Below, piece by piece: positions 1 through 12,838 of a DNA stretch of 64,000 nt. The stretch is taken from positions 8,163,407 through 8,227,406 of the forward strand of contig NC_047082.1 of assembly GCF_902459465.1 (NCBI RefSeq), read 5' to 3'. The DNA comes from Asterias rubens (Eukaryota > Echinodermata > Asteroidea > Forcipulatida > Asteriidae). The position numbers and the translations under genes were made by a program. Position 1 is the stretch's first letter. Each line of letters opens with the position of its first letter. The notes under the pieces are model-generated. The model searched no databases, had not been told where the DNA came from, and saw nothing but the letters and a program-made list of their open reading frames with translations.

Positions 1-383
1 GTCGCAAACCTTGCTATATTGTATTTCCATCTTGCAAAGTTTCAAATCCAGAAACGATCACCAGAGCCGAATCAGGTCGTGCACTTAGGAAAGTCTAAAC
101 GCAAAAAGGCAGAAACAGACCCGGCTCAAGATCCAGCAATTTTAATGTATTTTTTTTGAGGAGGGTTGAATCCGGTGAGTGGTGGATCAGATCCAACCGG
201 GAAAGTGGATTCTGAAAATGGATTCTGAAAATAATGTGTACAAAAATGCAAAAGTGGACCAGACACCGCAATTATTCGACCTGGCCGTCTCTGGTGTCGC
301 TAGGTAGGAGTTGTTCAAGTTCACTCGTATCGGAGTGACTGTCGATCCTTGACAGGACAATGTTTTTTCCCACCTGAAATGGG

Positions 384-415
384 TTTTTTTTTTTTTTTTT
401 TTTTGGGGGGGGGGG
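384..415 (+). repeat. Poly-T/poly-G junction (T21 G11)
   Basis: A run of 21 T is followed directly by 11 G. Similar T-then-G junctions occur at 9248-9293 and 25511-25526, and on the other strand at 22940-22958 and 30547-30568. Confidence 0.9.
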
Positions 416-2140
416 CACTGCTAGTAAAGCACATCAATTATACAAGTATCTTACATCTTACTTTTTGTGGGCTGTCTTGAGAAACATGAAGTGGCATTGC
501 GAGTTGACTTGTGATTTTGTTCGGCAAGTAACCTCCACAGTCCACTTTGAGCAAACTGACAGATGGTTGCAGCACATTGGGGGTTGCATCAAACTGCCCC
601 CCCCCCCCCTTGAAGACGAGCAGAGTACTGTTTGAACCGTTGGGACCAACCGGCTCGTTTCAGAGGCAACACTCCTACAAAAACGAATTATTACATGCTT
701 GTATACCCGCAAGTTTACTATTATGTATAGTTTATTAATAAACTGTAGGAAGGGTTGTTAGAATATTACACAGTTGTTGTTTCCGATCTGACATGTGGAA
801 GTTTGCATGGACACAAGAAACAAACTGTATTGTCTCTCCATAATAATGGGCTTTCTGTTCAGAGCACTTACCAGACTTTGAAAACCAACAACGGTCTCCG
901 GTCCTTACAGAATCATAGAGAAAGGACCACATTTCTCTATCACAGAATTCACCCTCTTCTCAATCAGCTGGACTCAAAAGTTGATAATACAACAAGGGTG
1001 TAATTGTGAGTTTCTGGTCACCGGGGGGCACGTTGACGCCACAAGACTCCTTCAGAGAGAAAAGAAACCCATCAGAGGTGAAAGAAAACAGGAGAATTGG
1101 ACAACGCAGCGAAGGGAGTGCAGTGACAAGTGAGATGGTGAAAGACAAGAACCCCGGAGCGACATGTTTGAAGAGACTGACTGCACGGTACCCAACCACG
1201 AAGACGTTTTCTTAATTGTTATATATTTTATTATTCGCTGTGGTCTATTCATTTGAATCATAAAACAACCGAAAAGGCTGACACTACTCAAATTGACAAA
1301 ACGAGTCAATGAAAACATAATATGCATACATCTAATTTTTTAGCCTTCGAGAAAGACTCTGCTAGGTCGAAACGTCAGACCTTTTTAAAACTATTTTGTT
1401 TGCATTATACCATCAAATGTCCTTGTGGTTGGTAGCAGTTTGCAGCAGGTAATTTTGTTTTCTCATTGAAAATATCTTAAGTATACACCAACCTCGTGCA
1501 GCAGGTGTGCCACAATATTAGTGATTGAAGGGGAACACAAAGTTGTATTTATGTTAAGAAACCACAGAATAAATAAAATAGTTTATGCCTTTAATTACGA
1601 TCCTCTTTCTAAAATGGCTTCATGACAAAAACTATAGCTGGAAATCTGCGGGCACAACCACGGAGGGTCTAGCTATAAAGTTCCTTCATCCATTAACAAG
1701 GAAGGATCAACCATGTAGGCATACACGACTCTTTGGGGAAAAAGTTTTTGTTTCCAAGAAGAACCGGTGTGGTCTTTTCGATTTATGTTTCAAAGTGGAA
1801 ATCTGACTCAAAGTACGTAAAAAGTACTTTTGGAAATCTGTTTCGCAGCTGTCTGACTGGCCTCTCCAATAAATCTATGGTGAAAATACTTGACTTGCCT
1901 TGATCCTTACTGTGTGGTCAGTCCAATCAAGAGCTGTACGTGGAAGTTCAGCTGAAGTTGAGTTGTACAAGAGACGTCTTTATGAAAGTCAGTGTTTGAG
2001 AGAGTTCGTAATTTGGGTCCTTTTTCTAGGCGTATTGCCTGTTTTCGTTTCATAGTGTAGACCTCTCACCTATAATGGTGGTTCTATTCAGCTCACTGGT
2101 GTTCAGTTTCCTGAAACAAGGAGGGCATAGTAGCTAGCAC

Positions 2141-2386
2141 TTAAAGGCACTGGATACATTTGGTAACTGCCAGAGACCAGTATTCTCACGTGATGTAGGA
2201 TAACAAACTTGTGAAACGTTTCTCTCAATTGATAATCGAAATTGCAAGAGAATAAGGAAATAAAAAGAAAAAACACACAATTTTGTACACAAACCGTTGT
2301 GCTTTCAGATGCCTAACACTTTTTTGTAGACAATATTTGAGTGGAAAATTACTACGTTATACTTCAGAGGGAGCCAGTATTTAGTT
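2141..2386 (+). repeat. MITE-like family A, 5' part
   Basis: The piece opens with TTAAAGGCACTGGA and keeps the family's internal landmarks in order: CAGAGACCAG, ATAACAAACTTGTGAAA, TTGTGCTTTCAGATGCC and CTTCAGAGGGAGCC. The 3' terminal inverted repeat is absent. It is clearly diverged from the nearly intact copies at 33301-33689 and 33951-34336. Confidence 0.75.
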
Positions 2387-3235
2387 TTTCTTTTTCTACC
2401 ACACAGGAGAAGTTGAAAATGGCTCCTGATAAGAAAGATCTCTAACGCTCCATTATAAATCTGGACATATCAAATGACCGATTGATAGATCGTCCTGTGA
2501 CCTACAGTGCAATGAATCGTGATTGACTAAAATACCAGTTTGTTCGACTTTAATTATTGTATCAACATTTATCAAACGGTGTGTTCCAACATTGATATAG
2601 CAGGCCTGATTCTGATACTACACACGGAGGAAGGCGATTGCCTCCAGTGCCACTGGGCTTGCCTTGGTGCCCTTAAAGTATCCAGGAGAATTTTACAGTT
2701 TTCTCATGGTCATCAGGGTGCCCTTCAAGGTGAAAATGCCTTGGCGCCCTCGCCTTTTCAAAAACGAAGCATATAGCCTACAGGCCTGTATAATTCCACC
2801 CTTGCTTTCATTTTATTTTGTACCAACAGCAATTAATGGCACAGATTACATTTCGTCTCAGCATATATTAATCGAGCAATGGCATGAGAACTTTATGATC
2901 TAGAGCAAGAAATTGAGAAGATAATGTGGGCTCGTGCACCCACACACTCCCAGCATGTGGCAGCCCACACCCTCTGCTAGTCCCACTCCACTCACACCCT
3001 CTCCCTCCCCAGGCTCGCATCCAGCGGCGTCCGACCATTTCCTGACCCTTGCATTCCAACTGCAAACTTTCAACCTAACATGACTGTTAACGTTGTCAAC
3101 GAATGTCTTCTGGTTCACAAACTGTTTTTTTTTGCTTATTGGTGTTGTTAGTGTACATATACATGTACACATGTACGAGTGCATTTCTGTGCGTGTTTGT
3201 CACCAAAGGATGGACCAAGGGCAAAGTTGAACCAT

Positions 3236-3355
3236 TAGAGGCACTGGACACTATTGGTAATTACTCAAAATAATTGTTGCCATAATTAATAAAAACTTAT
3301 TTGGTAAAGAGCAATGGAGAGCTGTTGGTAGTATAACACATTGTGAGAAGCGGCT
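3236..3355 (-). repeat. MITE-like family A fragment
   Basis: A terminal piece in reverse orientation. It has GGCACTGGACACTATTGGTA, then TTACTCAAAATAATTGTTGC, GCAATGGAGAGCTGTTG and ACATTGTGAGAAGCGGC, as in the 3' end of family A read backwards. Confidence 0.75.
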
Positions 3356-4730
3356 ACGAACAATAAGGGGGCTGGATAAATAATCACAAAAACAGAACAA
3401 CACCTTTACAAATTATTCATAAACAGATAAATTGCAAAAGTTTTGGACATTCTTTCTTAGCATCCTAACATTTTGCAGTTATAATCTAAGTCGTCAGAAT
3501 GAACAATCAAATAACAATAAACAACACAGACAAGAGAAAAAACACGTGCAAAAGCCATGGTCGCAACAAGCTAAACGTACAGCGAAAACAAAATTCAATT
3601 TACGAAAAAAAAATTACCCAGTGCCAAATCAATCTTTCCATCCATTCGCTGGCAGGCACTTTGCTTTGATTATTTTGTTGCGTTCACCCATCTAGCACCT
3701 TGGCCCTCTTTTTTTTGTTAATCGGTGCCTGATAGGACTAATCTTAGAGGCATTGTTGACTAGGCACAGGTGTTCACTGGAAGATACCAGACAGGCTGGC
3801 GCCTGTAGGGTTATCGAGGTCAACATGGTAAATAGTTCGACCCGCTCCGCTGAGTGCAGTACATTGCGGCTCACTCCCCCGGCCGCCTCCCGGACCACGG
3901 AGCGCCATTTCTCTCTCTCAGGCTCATTGGGACCTCTCCAAAAGCTCTCTTCAATATTTGTCAAAAATCTTATCCTAGTTTTTCTGTAACTTATTAAAGG
4001 TCCCCCCTGACTGGAAAACATTATGGACTTATTCAAATAATAATCACGTGTTGCAAGACTAAAACACAAAAACCAAAATGTAAAGTCAAACTTTATTCCA
4101 AAGTTCTGATCAAGAAATAAACGTCCCGAATCTCATTTTGGATGTTCTTTGTTTTGCTGTTTTCTTATAATGATGTTTCTGTTATGAAGTGGTAATTTGG
4201 CCAGTCCAAGTATAGTGTTATAACGAACAAGAGTCGCATGTATGAAACCTTTAAGATTTCTTTAAATCATTCATCGACTAGAATGCAGCTACCCGGTGTA
4301 AAAAGAAACCCCAAATTCCATCAAACTGCTGTATTAAAATCGGTCATTATTTTGTGCACACAATTAAAGAGAAATGATGTCATCGCCATAGAAATGGCAT
4401 TGTAGCCTACTCCTCCACGTGGAATGTTTGTTCGAATCTAGGTCAGCTTAATACCATGATATTTGTTTAACTTTTTTTTAATACTATTTTTTATTATTAT
4501 AATTTTATTTTATTCCATAAGCAATAAAAAAAACATACAAATACTACGAATCAAAGAAAGGCATACACAAAAAGACCTAAGGTGCAATAAACGAGAAAAC
4601 GTTTTTGAACAATAATGTGACCGGGTATTACGAGACCCCCAGAGTTTGTATTCTTCCTTATTGTAAGATTAGGACAGATGACATTTCCCAGATCAAGATT
4701 GTTGACTCGAAGAAGCGTATTGGAGGAACC

Positions 4731-4755
4731 ATGGAGGAATAATTTATTCCTCCAT
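4731..4755. repeat. 25-bp palindrome
   Basis: The 12-bp arms ATGGAGGAATAA and TTATTCCTCCAT are perfect inverted copies around a single central T. No surrounding element or gene explains it. Confidence 0.8.
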
Positions 4756-6553
4756 AGAGGAACTAAACATTTTGACAGCTTTGCACATCATCCACTGTGT
4801 ACAGTGTTAGTGAACTGGAGGTACCAAATAAACGTCGTAGCACTACCTCCATACCTTAATCATTTGATTACCTTTAAAAAGCAGGTCAGTAAGTTTTTGA
4901 GCGGACGACGTGATGCTTTTTCGTTTGAAGATTGCATTTTATATGGGACGTAAAGACATTGTCGACAAGGATGTTGGTATCCACAAAGAGAAACAAAACT
5001 AATTCGCTATGATCGTCCATCGTTATTTGAACCCAAAAGTTGATTACGTGTGTTTTTAAAAGATAGGGCAATAACTTTGAAGGAGTTGACATTATCGAAA
5101 TTCAAAATAACAGAGTTGTTTAACGACAAGGGCGATTGATCAAAGTTCAACCCTTCTCTATGATTCAACATGGTTCAACATGGTTGGTCCTTGCTCTATG
5201 GTTCAACTCACTCAAGGAACAAAACTGCAGCTGAAAGGTTTTCTCCTAGTCCTATAAAAAAGTTTTAATAGCTTAAAAATGTCTGGGCCTGCAACACCCG
5301 CTGAACAACCAACGGTCTCTGCAGCTGGCAATGTATCGGCATGGACCACATGTGATTACAGTTGTAGGGTAACAATGCTGACAGGCGCGGGGTGCTAACG
5401 ATTTTGGGTACCACTATTTGCAGAACCCTTGAATACCTCAAGTGGGCACCGCTACTTGAGCCCCCAGATAACTTAGTGTAATTTACAGCACAAGGCGCCA
5501 GCTTGTCTGGAGGGTCGTGGCGCTACGTAAACTTTCTTGTTCGCACTAAACCCCAACAACAAACGTGCCAAATGCCAGCTGTGCTGTCAAGACCTAGAGC
5601 CTGGACGCCGAGCCCGTATTGATTGCACCATAGCGGAGGCGATGGTATTTGGAAACCAATTCTTCCGCCCATTACGAGCCCTTTACAAAACCGTGTGAAA
5701 AGTAGGTTTCATATTAAGCTGTGAAGACTAACTTCTCTATTTGAAGATTTTGTGTTCATGATTTTAAGAAAAACATTCAAGAAGAATCTTTACTTTAATA
5801 TTTATATATAATGATAGACACATTAGTAATTGTAATTCACAACTGCAAAGTTTTAGGGTTTGGTTGGACAAATTAAAATATTTTTAATTGATGTTTTGTT
5901 GGAGTCCAATTTGGGAAAACATTTAGCAATTTGTAATTACAGAACTTTGGTTTTGGTTAAATTAAATTTAAAAAAGATTAATAATTGGAGTCCAGTTATG
6001 TTTAACTTTTTAAAGAAATACTGACTGTTGTTTTTTCTCAAAGATCGCGTAATTGTACTTTCATTTCCAAAGCACCGCAGATACACATAATATTGCCTTA
6101 AATGTCATCGAAAGGGAAGCACATTCCATGTCAGTACAACCATAAAGGTAGGGCTGCCCAACACCACACGCGTTACAGAAGCAGCCACAGGTTAAAACAG
6201 CGGGGTGTCAGTGTTGACTATAGACATTTTAAACACGCCTAATTTATTCACATAATTTACTAGCAAATCAATTCAACATATCACTTTTTTGGGTGACAGA
6301 AAACACTCCGAAAAAAAGAAGAAAAAAAATCCCCAGCAAAATCCGGGTGTGAAACTATGTCCTTGCTGACTTATTGGCGAGGGTTGATAATTAGCGTAGA
6401 AAAGAAGTACGCAGATTGCAGGTGTGCCTGTGCGAACTGACACCGGTTCGGAGGTGGCGATTTAAAAACCTATTTATCACCTCTCAATGGCGTGTAAGTA
6501 ATTGACTGAAGCGCGGCACCCTTGTGTTCCACTTTGATTGACAGGGCGGTTGC

Positions 6554-6627
6554 TGGGGCGACCGCCATCTTGTCGCCAGCCTGTACGCAGTGAGAATGGG
6601 TGACGTCACACGGCCGGCGCCGGTCTG
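6554..6627 (+). promoter_or_regulatory. Distal ID regulatory cluster: YY1-, CRE- and GGCGCC/GTCT-like sites
   Basis: About 0.7 kb upstream of the ID start codon lie CCGCCATCTTG (YY1-like, from 6562), a perfect CRE palindrome TGACGTCA (6601-6608), and GGCGCC (6616-6621) followed one base later by GTCT (6623-6626). In other animals ID genes are direct BMP targets whose response elements combine GC-rich SMAD1/5 sites with GTCT SMAD4 sites, so the last pair fits that pattern. The spacing is not the published five bases, so function is only suggested. Local GC content is higher than in the flanks. Confidence 0.4.
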
Positions 6628-6994
6628 GCTGAACGTTCTGTTGTTGATTGTAGCTAACACTCACCAATTAATCACGTGTCAATTCTTATTCAGATCTTTA
6701 TGCGAAAGATACACAACCACACTGGGCCCAGATGTTCAACACCGGCTCCCAAACAGCTAAATCTCTTTTGGGGTGAGGATAAAAAACCCAACCTCAGAAA
6801 ACCCCCCAGAGAAACAAGGTTTTTTGGCTTATTTTTTTTTCTTCAAGTGAAAACCGAGAGAATTTTGAAAGCAAATGTGTGGTTGTAGACATTAAAAGGG
6901 GCGTGTAGATGTTCGGAGATCGGTAAAGTCAGCTTTGGTCCGATATGCCGCAGGGTAATGCTGATTGACATAGGGGGCGTACAGCTCCAACCTG

Positions 6995-7125
6995 ATTGGT
7001 CAATACGGTGTCACCGCTGTCAGTGCGCTCCTAAAGTTCCCACAGTCGGCTTGCCATAATTAATCAGTTTGCGCACGCTCATTGGTCGAGAGCATATTTC
7101 GGCATTAGATCAATGCAGCCAGCTG
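6995..7125 (+). promoter_or_regulatory. Proximal ID promoter motifs: inverted CCAAT x2, CSL site, E-box
   Basis: Two ATTGGTC inverted CCAAT boxes (6995-7001 and 7081-7087) flank TTCCCACA (7037-7044), which on the minus strand reads TGTGGGAA, a perfect CSL/Su(H) consensus. A CAGCTG E-box follows at 7120-7125. All lie 200-340 bases upstream of the ID start codon, a plausible promoter-proximal position. I find no clear TATA box, so the transcription start is not fixed. Confidence 0.4.
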
Positions 7126-7328
7126 ATGTGAAATTTGTGTACAGATAACTCGTAGCAAGCATCAGATGTGTAGGATAGCCCAGTCGTGGATGGTTGAGAC
7201 GAGAAAAACCCACGGTCATTACCACACAGTGTTAGAAACCTAAATACTTCCATCTCTCACTTCAACATCGAAGTTATTTCGCCAGTATATTTTTGACACT
7301 TGCGCAGGGATTATTACCCACGTTAAGT

Positions 7329-7766
7329 ATGAAGACGACACTTGGTGGTCATCAGAGCAGCTTGCCTCTTGCTTCCCAATCTCACCTAGCAATGCATAGA
7401 ACACGACCAGCAGAGGATGGTGGGATGAAGGGACACGGTCCCAATCACACCTCGACGACGATGATGAGGACATCAAAAGGTAGCGCTGCCTTCAACTACA
7501 CCATGCATGACTGTTACGAGAAACTCAAACAGCTTGTCCCAACCATACCTAAGAACAAGAAAATCACAAGAGTTGAGATTTTACAGCATGTGATTGACTA
7601 TATACAGGACTTGCAATCAGCATTGGAGTCGCACAACATCAATATGAGGACGACGCAGGTCTTACCTGGAGCAAGTAGGACGCCGTTTACAACCCTCACT
7701 CCTCAGCAGAACCTCGGCGATATGTTGAGCGGTTTGGCAGACCTCGAAAACTGCGACTGGCAGAAA
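7329..7766 (+). CDS. ID: ID exon 1 (N-terminus and HLH)
   Basis: Encodes residues 1-146, with a His/Ser/Thr-rich N-terminus, the HLH and the start of the C-terminal region. The exon closes on CAG AAA followed by a strong GTGAGT donor. Reading through the donor would give an unrelated tail ending near 7817, so the spliced form is preferred. Confidence 0.93.
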
Positions 7767-9244
7767 GTGAGTGATTTAAATTCCCTAGTACCTCAGTTAT
7801 ATTGTCCATTGAGGTAGAATCCTACCTCCATGAATTGTCCATGTTGTTATGCTAGACTAGAGAGGAGCGAAACCGATATTTATTAGTATTTGAAGTACAT
7901 TGTAATTTCTGTTTAATAAGTATGATTTACTTCCTTCATTCATCATGATATTATGAGAAGGCGATGTTATTTTGTCATGTAATAATTCAACCAGAATTGT
8001 TGCGAAATACGGTGCTTCCCTTTACCTTTCACTTCCGAGGAAACCCATATAGCTGCTATCCCTGTTCAATACGTACATACAGTACATCTTGATGATGCGT
8101 ATGCATTATATTATGTTGATGTGATGGATGGTAGCTCATCTGACATGGTCAGGCGAATTTCCATAGTCATTACAGTTGCACCATTATGATAACTACTGCG
8201 TTACCATGACGATACAGAAGTCGTCATGGCCGCTGGTTTTTCAGGAAACCAAAAAGTGAAATTGAATTAGGATTGAGCCTCCTTGGCTAGGGTAGGGGTG
8301 TGTTGTTGGTTGGAGACGAGATGCGCGGCACACATTACAGTCTTCAGGAGGAAGCTAGATAGATGATCTTACACACGTTGCTTGCGCGGGTGGTCGTGGA
8401 GAGGGAGAGGTGGCGAAATGGTTAAATTCTGCACATTTTACCAGCCATTCAGAGAAGAACCTGATCCGTTACCATTACAATACACTGGCATGTTTGTAAT
8501 TAATTAGAATTTGAGAAATGATGTTGAAGATCGTTACGTTGCCTTACACCGTCTCTCTCCAGAGTTACTTAACTGACGGCTTATGCATAATTATATGATG
8601 GAAATCAGGATTGAAAAAAAAAAGGAATTTGGGTTTCCCCTTGGTCCGAGTTGTTTAATTAATTGTGTGTGTGTCAACAAGTGCGTCGCCCATCTAAACT
8701 TGACAGAGAGACAAAAACACAATTGGGTCTGGCATGGCGTGCTATGTTTTGCTGTTTGTCTTGTTCCATTGCTCTGCGGTAAAAGGATAATCATATATAC
8801 CAGACAGAATGAACCTTTCCTCTTCCTCCATGATGTGTACAAGGAAGGAAATGGGACAGCCTTTATCTAGAGGAACACAACAGCCACTGCCTTCCTTAGG
8901 AAACCCCTCATAGTTCAATGACCGAGCCGGGGGGGGGGGGGGGGTGATGGTTGACCAACAAAATAAATAATTTGAACTTCTCTCTAACCTTTTTATGAAA
9001 TGTACATTGCCCCGAATATGACCCCAAAATAACCCTCTGTCTCCGAGGAATCGCTGGAACAAATTACAAATGGCACCTGCCGTATGTTTTCAAGACCCTC
9101 CAATTGGTCATGCTAATAATCTATCAACCTCCTCAAGCTGCACTAAGATGGACAGAGGGATGCTATAAATTATTCCCAAAGTTGTGAATCTGTCAAGACG
9201 CTTTTGGGGATGGCAGACGAGGATGATAAACACAACAGTGTCTG

Positions 9245-9282
<38 letters not shown>

Positions 9283-12200
9283 GGGGGGGGGGGTCATTTT
9301 GTAGACAGGAACAGGCTAGTGATTGTCAATCACTATCAAGCTGCCCTACTCGGGTCAAACGACCACTAACTTCCCATTGGTTGTCGGGTCCTTCGACGCC
9401 TCTGGCCTGGCGACGTTGTAGAGGACGTACCATGGTGGTCCACATGTGCCACTTGTTTGATTTATTTACCGAGAAATTACGAGCTGTTTGTGGAAAATGT
9501 TCGGCCGCTGTCCGTGCTGGCGCCAGCAACTACGACCATCGGGGTTGATGTAAGGACATAACCTTAGTTTTGTTTTCAACATCGAAAGTGTTGATCGAAA
9601 AATAAAAACCTTCAAGGAATGTACGAGTTTTGCAACATCTCTTTTCATGTTCTATAATTGGAATGTGTATTGTTTTAAGAGTACGCACTTTGTTTTATCA
9701 GTGGTTTAGCATTCTTGGGCTTGTAGCTAATCATGCACGAAGTTTGTTATCGAAACTATGCAAAGATTCGATTGTACTGGTGGTGGAAATGACATGCCGT
9801 GAGGTATCTGCCTGATTATCGTTGTACTTCGCTTCTGATGTGCAAAGCATGGCCAAACATCTGGTTGAACTGTTCTTATAGTGGAAGGAATATCAGAGAG
9901 CTATTTGTAAAATTCGAATATCGGAATCCATCACCATGGGGTAGCAACCCAAGGGCTGTATGGCTGAGCTGATGCTTCAGCTTTATCATCCTTTAACTGT
10001 CAATGACAGTTGTTCTACAGCGGTGTATGATGAGAGCTTGGTCGTTTCCTTGTTCCTTTGATCTAAAGGTATTATTATTATACAGCCGTCGATTTCACAA
10101 AGAGTTGGGACTCGCCCTTTCTCGAGTTTGGACGAGTAACTCGTCCTAACTTAGGATTAATCTTAAGGTATGCATGCTACAGTGCTGGGTTGGGACTCGT
10201 TTAAAGTCCTAAGATAAGTCTTAAAATAGGAAGAGTTTTGTGAAATCGACGGCTGTGACTGGTAGAGCTGACAAAATACATACAGACAGTGTTCATGTTT
10301 GGTGTGATCAACCGCATAGGCCTACATGAAAGTACAAGACTTAGAAAATATTATAGACTTGGTCCGTTTAAGTGAGTCAGGAAAAAATGATGGGTAACAA
10401 AACATGCGCAATTTGCAGCACGTAACAACCAAAATCAGCAGTGTTTTTTCGGTTTTCAGAAACAGTTTTCTCGAATAGGCCTCTATAACTCTATTTTTAG
10501 AGGAAAATTACTCAACTTTCAGAAGAAAAATTACTCAACTTCCAGTAGAAAATACTTCACAGAAATAATGCTCCAAATGCCAGTTAAAACTCCAGAGAAC
10601 CAGCTAAATGATTCACACCAAGTGATCAGAATGGCTTAGTTCAGTCTAAAAAGAATCTCTTTTTCATTTGAAATATGGAGCAGTGAAAAAGGTGCTTAGC
10701 TATAGTACTAGTGAAATGCCATGCTAACGGGTCTTGCTGGCCAGTCACTTAAATAGTTAAGGGCAAAACACTACAAGCGCTCTGACATATTTTATTAAGG
10801 AAATCATGGTTTTATTTCCATTTTGGGAGAGTTTTGAAGGTGTGAGAATACCCACTTACCACACCCTTCTTGGCCAATATTTCCCCTCGCATAGATAAAT
10901 AAATTGTTGATAAGACAAATGAAAGAAAACGATGCATTGGTGTGTTTGGGGTATCGTCTTCAATTCCCTTCAATGCAATCAATCGATCGTCAAGACACAA
11001 TAACCAATAGTTATTTCAAAGATAACAGCTTGCTTGAAGAAGCCAGACTGGTAATTACATTATTGGTGGTCCTTCACCCCATTTCAAATCCATTTCTATC
11101 GATTACTTGGAAACTTTCTTAGAGAGATAATCGAGCTCCCATTCCAGTCCAAGAAACCGATTATATATTGGAACTAAAGAAGCCAGTACACATGATATAG
11201 ACAGCACTGAACGGCAACTAGTTGCTTGCCAAAGCTTGACCCAGTTGCAATCACTTTTTGAAAAAGTGACATTTTGTGTGTGTCATATTTTAAACTGAAA
11301 AGATTATTTTGGTTGTACTTTTGTTAGAAGCATCCGTAACTTGGGTCGCGCATTTTCGTTGACTGGGTCTGCATTTTGATATTGCAATATATTTTGTACA
11401 CAGAGTATCGCGTAGCTAAATTGGCGTCGAACTATCGTGGGAAAGTCATATCATGTGGTTTCGGCTATCTCGAGAATGCATAGCCTGGTGTGCAGTATCA
11501 ACAAACACAGTGTTTCGGAATAATATTGAATCTAACACTTTCATAAAGGTTATGAAAACTTAGCTTCAATGCAGACAACAATAATTGTTCTCACTTTCTT
11601 ATTTATCCTGAGAAGTGGATGATTTGAGCGAAGAGGGAGACGTGGGAACCAGGCTCAGTTTGTGGTTTAGAGACGAATGGGTGTGTCATGTACCCGTTTT
11701 GTCATATTATTGAAAACATGTTCTGAAAACACACCACGTGTACATTAAAAAAAAAGTATCGGTAGAGTGGAGTGTACACGGTTTCAGAGAGTTGAATATT
11801 TAGGGCAAAAATTGGAAAGGAACGTTTTCGTTGGTGTCGGGCGGGAATCAAAAACTTAAACCAATTCTTATTACTTCCTTGTTTTAACAGTACAACATCT
11901 GTACTTGTCTACTCTGCAACTAGTGTACAACACACAAGTTATACCATAGAGTAATACCCACTTTTTAAACACGGTTAAATGATAAACATGCTTATCATTT
12001 TTACACCTGCTCAAGTCAAAAATAATGGCATTCAATACACACGCGAATCTAAACATATTTAAGATTATACCGTTTATACATTTGAAAACAAGTGGGTAGG
12101 CTTACAAAACTTAATGCTTGAAAATGTACTGAAATTCTAAACGCTGTTTTAAGAGTGAACGTTACAATGATTTTGTCAAAGTGTGGTTTTGTATAAGTAT

Positions 12201-12838
12201 GCGACTTGTGGTGTATTTGTGGGCTATTCACCATTTATGTAAATGGTAGCATATTCTTCCTTCAATCTAAGCGTAGTCAATCAATCACAAATTTACTCCA
12301 TAAAAAAAGACACCGACACGCCTATAGTGCAGGTGATCCTAACATGTGTCCACTGTTTTCGCGTTTTGTTTAGCCTCGTGCACCCGTTTGAGAAATATAT
12401 TCTAGTATTGTTTCCTTGTGACTTGGTTTCACTTCAGATTAAATAAACCTTTTTATAATTGAATGTCGAGGCAGCTGTCAATATGGATAATAACCGTGCA
12501 GCTGCAGAAGGAGTAGCCGACGAAACACGCATTTTTTACGACTTCCTGCTTGCAGCTTTCTGAACTGTAATTTTCGATCTTCAGAAACGATTCCTTTTTA
12601 GGAACTGCGCCATTATTTATTCTTCCAGGAACAGGTGATATCTCAATCGCCGTAATTGCTAAACCAAGTTTCATGTGGCATAGTTAAATGACTCTCTTTT
12701 TAAATTTTCGATTCGTATTTTTTATTCCCTTTGCAGACACTATTAAGTTTAACATCAGCTGCGAGAGGAACAAAGCTTCACCCGTATGAAACACCAGAGA
12801 GCTCCCCCGAGTCGATGTCTGCATGTAGTAGTTGCTAA
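7329..12838 (+). CDS. ID: ID family helix-loop-helix protein (inhibitor of DNA binding), two exons
   Basis: Coding exons 7329-7766 and 12737-12838 give 179 aa. The helix-loop-helix is at residues 57-100: helix 1 with [11 protein letters not shown], loop PKNKK, helix 2 with [15 protein letters not shown], the signature of ID/extramacrochaetae proteins. No basic DNA-binding region precedes it. ID proteins pair with bHLH factors in the nucleus and block their DNA binding. After the domain SRTPFTTL resembles a segment conserved in vertebrate ID2/ID4. Start: the frame stays open upstream to a TTG at 7293, but 7329 is the first ATG. Exon 1 ends at AAA|GTGAGT (phase 0) and exon 2 follows TTTGCAG, adding 33 residues that end ACSSC before TAA. 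The intron just after the HLH is also typical of ID genes. Usual family length is 120-200 aa. Confidence 0.95.
8929..8944 (+). repeat. Poly-G tract (G16)
   Basis: An uninterrupted run of 16 G in the ID intron. Similar G runs occur at 26565-26576, 34870-34885 and 56290-56304. Confidence 0.9.
9248..9293 (+). repeat. Poly-T/poly-G junction (T34 G12)
   Basis: 34 T followed directly by 12 G, the longest of five such junctions in the window. All five have the same T-to-G polarity on one strand. Confidence 0.9.
10082..10256. mobile_element. MITE-like family C foldback element
   Basis: The ends are inverted copies: ACAGCCGTCGATTTCACAAA at the left and TTTTGTGAAATCGACGGCTG at the right, about 175 bp apart. 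The interior repeats short words such as AACTCGTCC and TAGGATTAATC. A shorter relative lies at 36217-36365 and a disrupted one at about 59955-60325. There is no coding capacity, so any movement would need a transposase elsewhere. Confidence 0.75.
12737..12838 (+). CDS. ID: ID exon 2 (C-terminus)
   Basis: Preceded by a pyrimidine-rich tract and CAG. The frame joins exon 1 at phase 0 and runs 33 codons to TAA at 12836-12838, giving a Ser-rich tail ending MSACSSC. No single long frame covers this exon; it was found by searching for the second exon expected in ID genes. Confidence 0.85.
   Translation, partial: TLLSLTSAARGTKLHPYETPESSPESMSACSSC

Larger units (their letters stand above)
1..6540. 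other. Gene-free left flank
   Basis: I see no convincing coding exon here. The longer open frames (for example 3692-4069 on - and 4678-4953 on +) have no recognisable domain, no useful splice context and composition like their surroundings. The stretch holds a T/G homopolymer junction at 384-415, a poly-C tract near 596-609, two fragments of repeat family A (2141-2386 and 3236-3355) and a small palindrome at 4731-4755. The rest is AT-rich sequence in which I recognise nothing. Confidence 0.6.
7767..12736 (+). other. ID intron 1, about 5 kb
   Basis: Bounded by GTGAGT and TTTGCAG. It contains a G16 tract (8929-8944), the T34 G12 junction (9248-9293) and a family C foldback element (10082-10256). 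I find no further exon. Its size leaves room for intronic enhancers but I cannot point to one. Confidence 0.75.

Noticed and set aside
3692..4069. 125-aa minus frame
   Set aside because: No domain, low-complexity context, overlaps another frame on plus; no splice or start support.
7767..7817. Read-through of ID exon 1 to a stop at 7817
   Set aside because: A strong GTGAGT donor precedes it, and the second exon at 12737 continues in phase with an ID-like short C-terminus.
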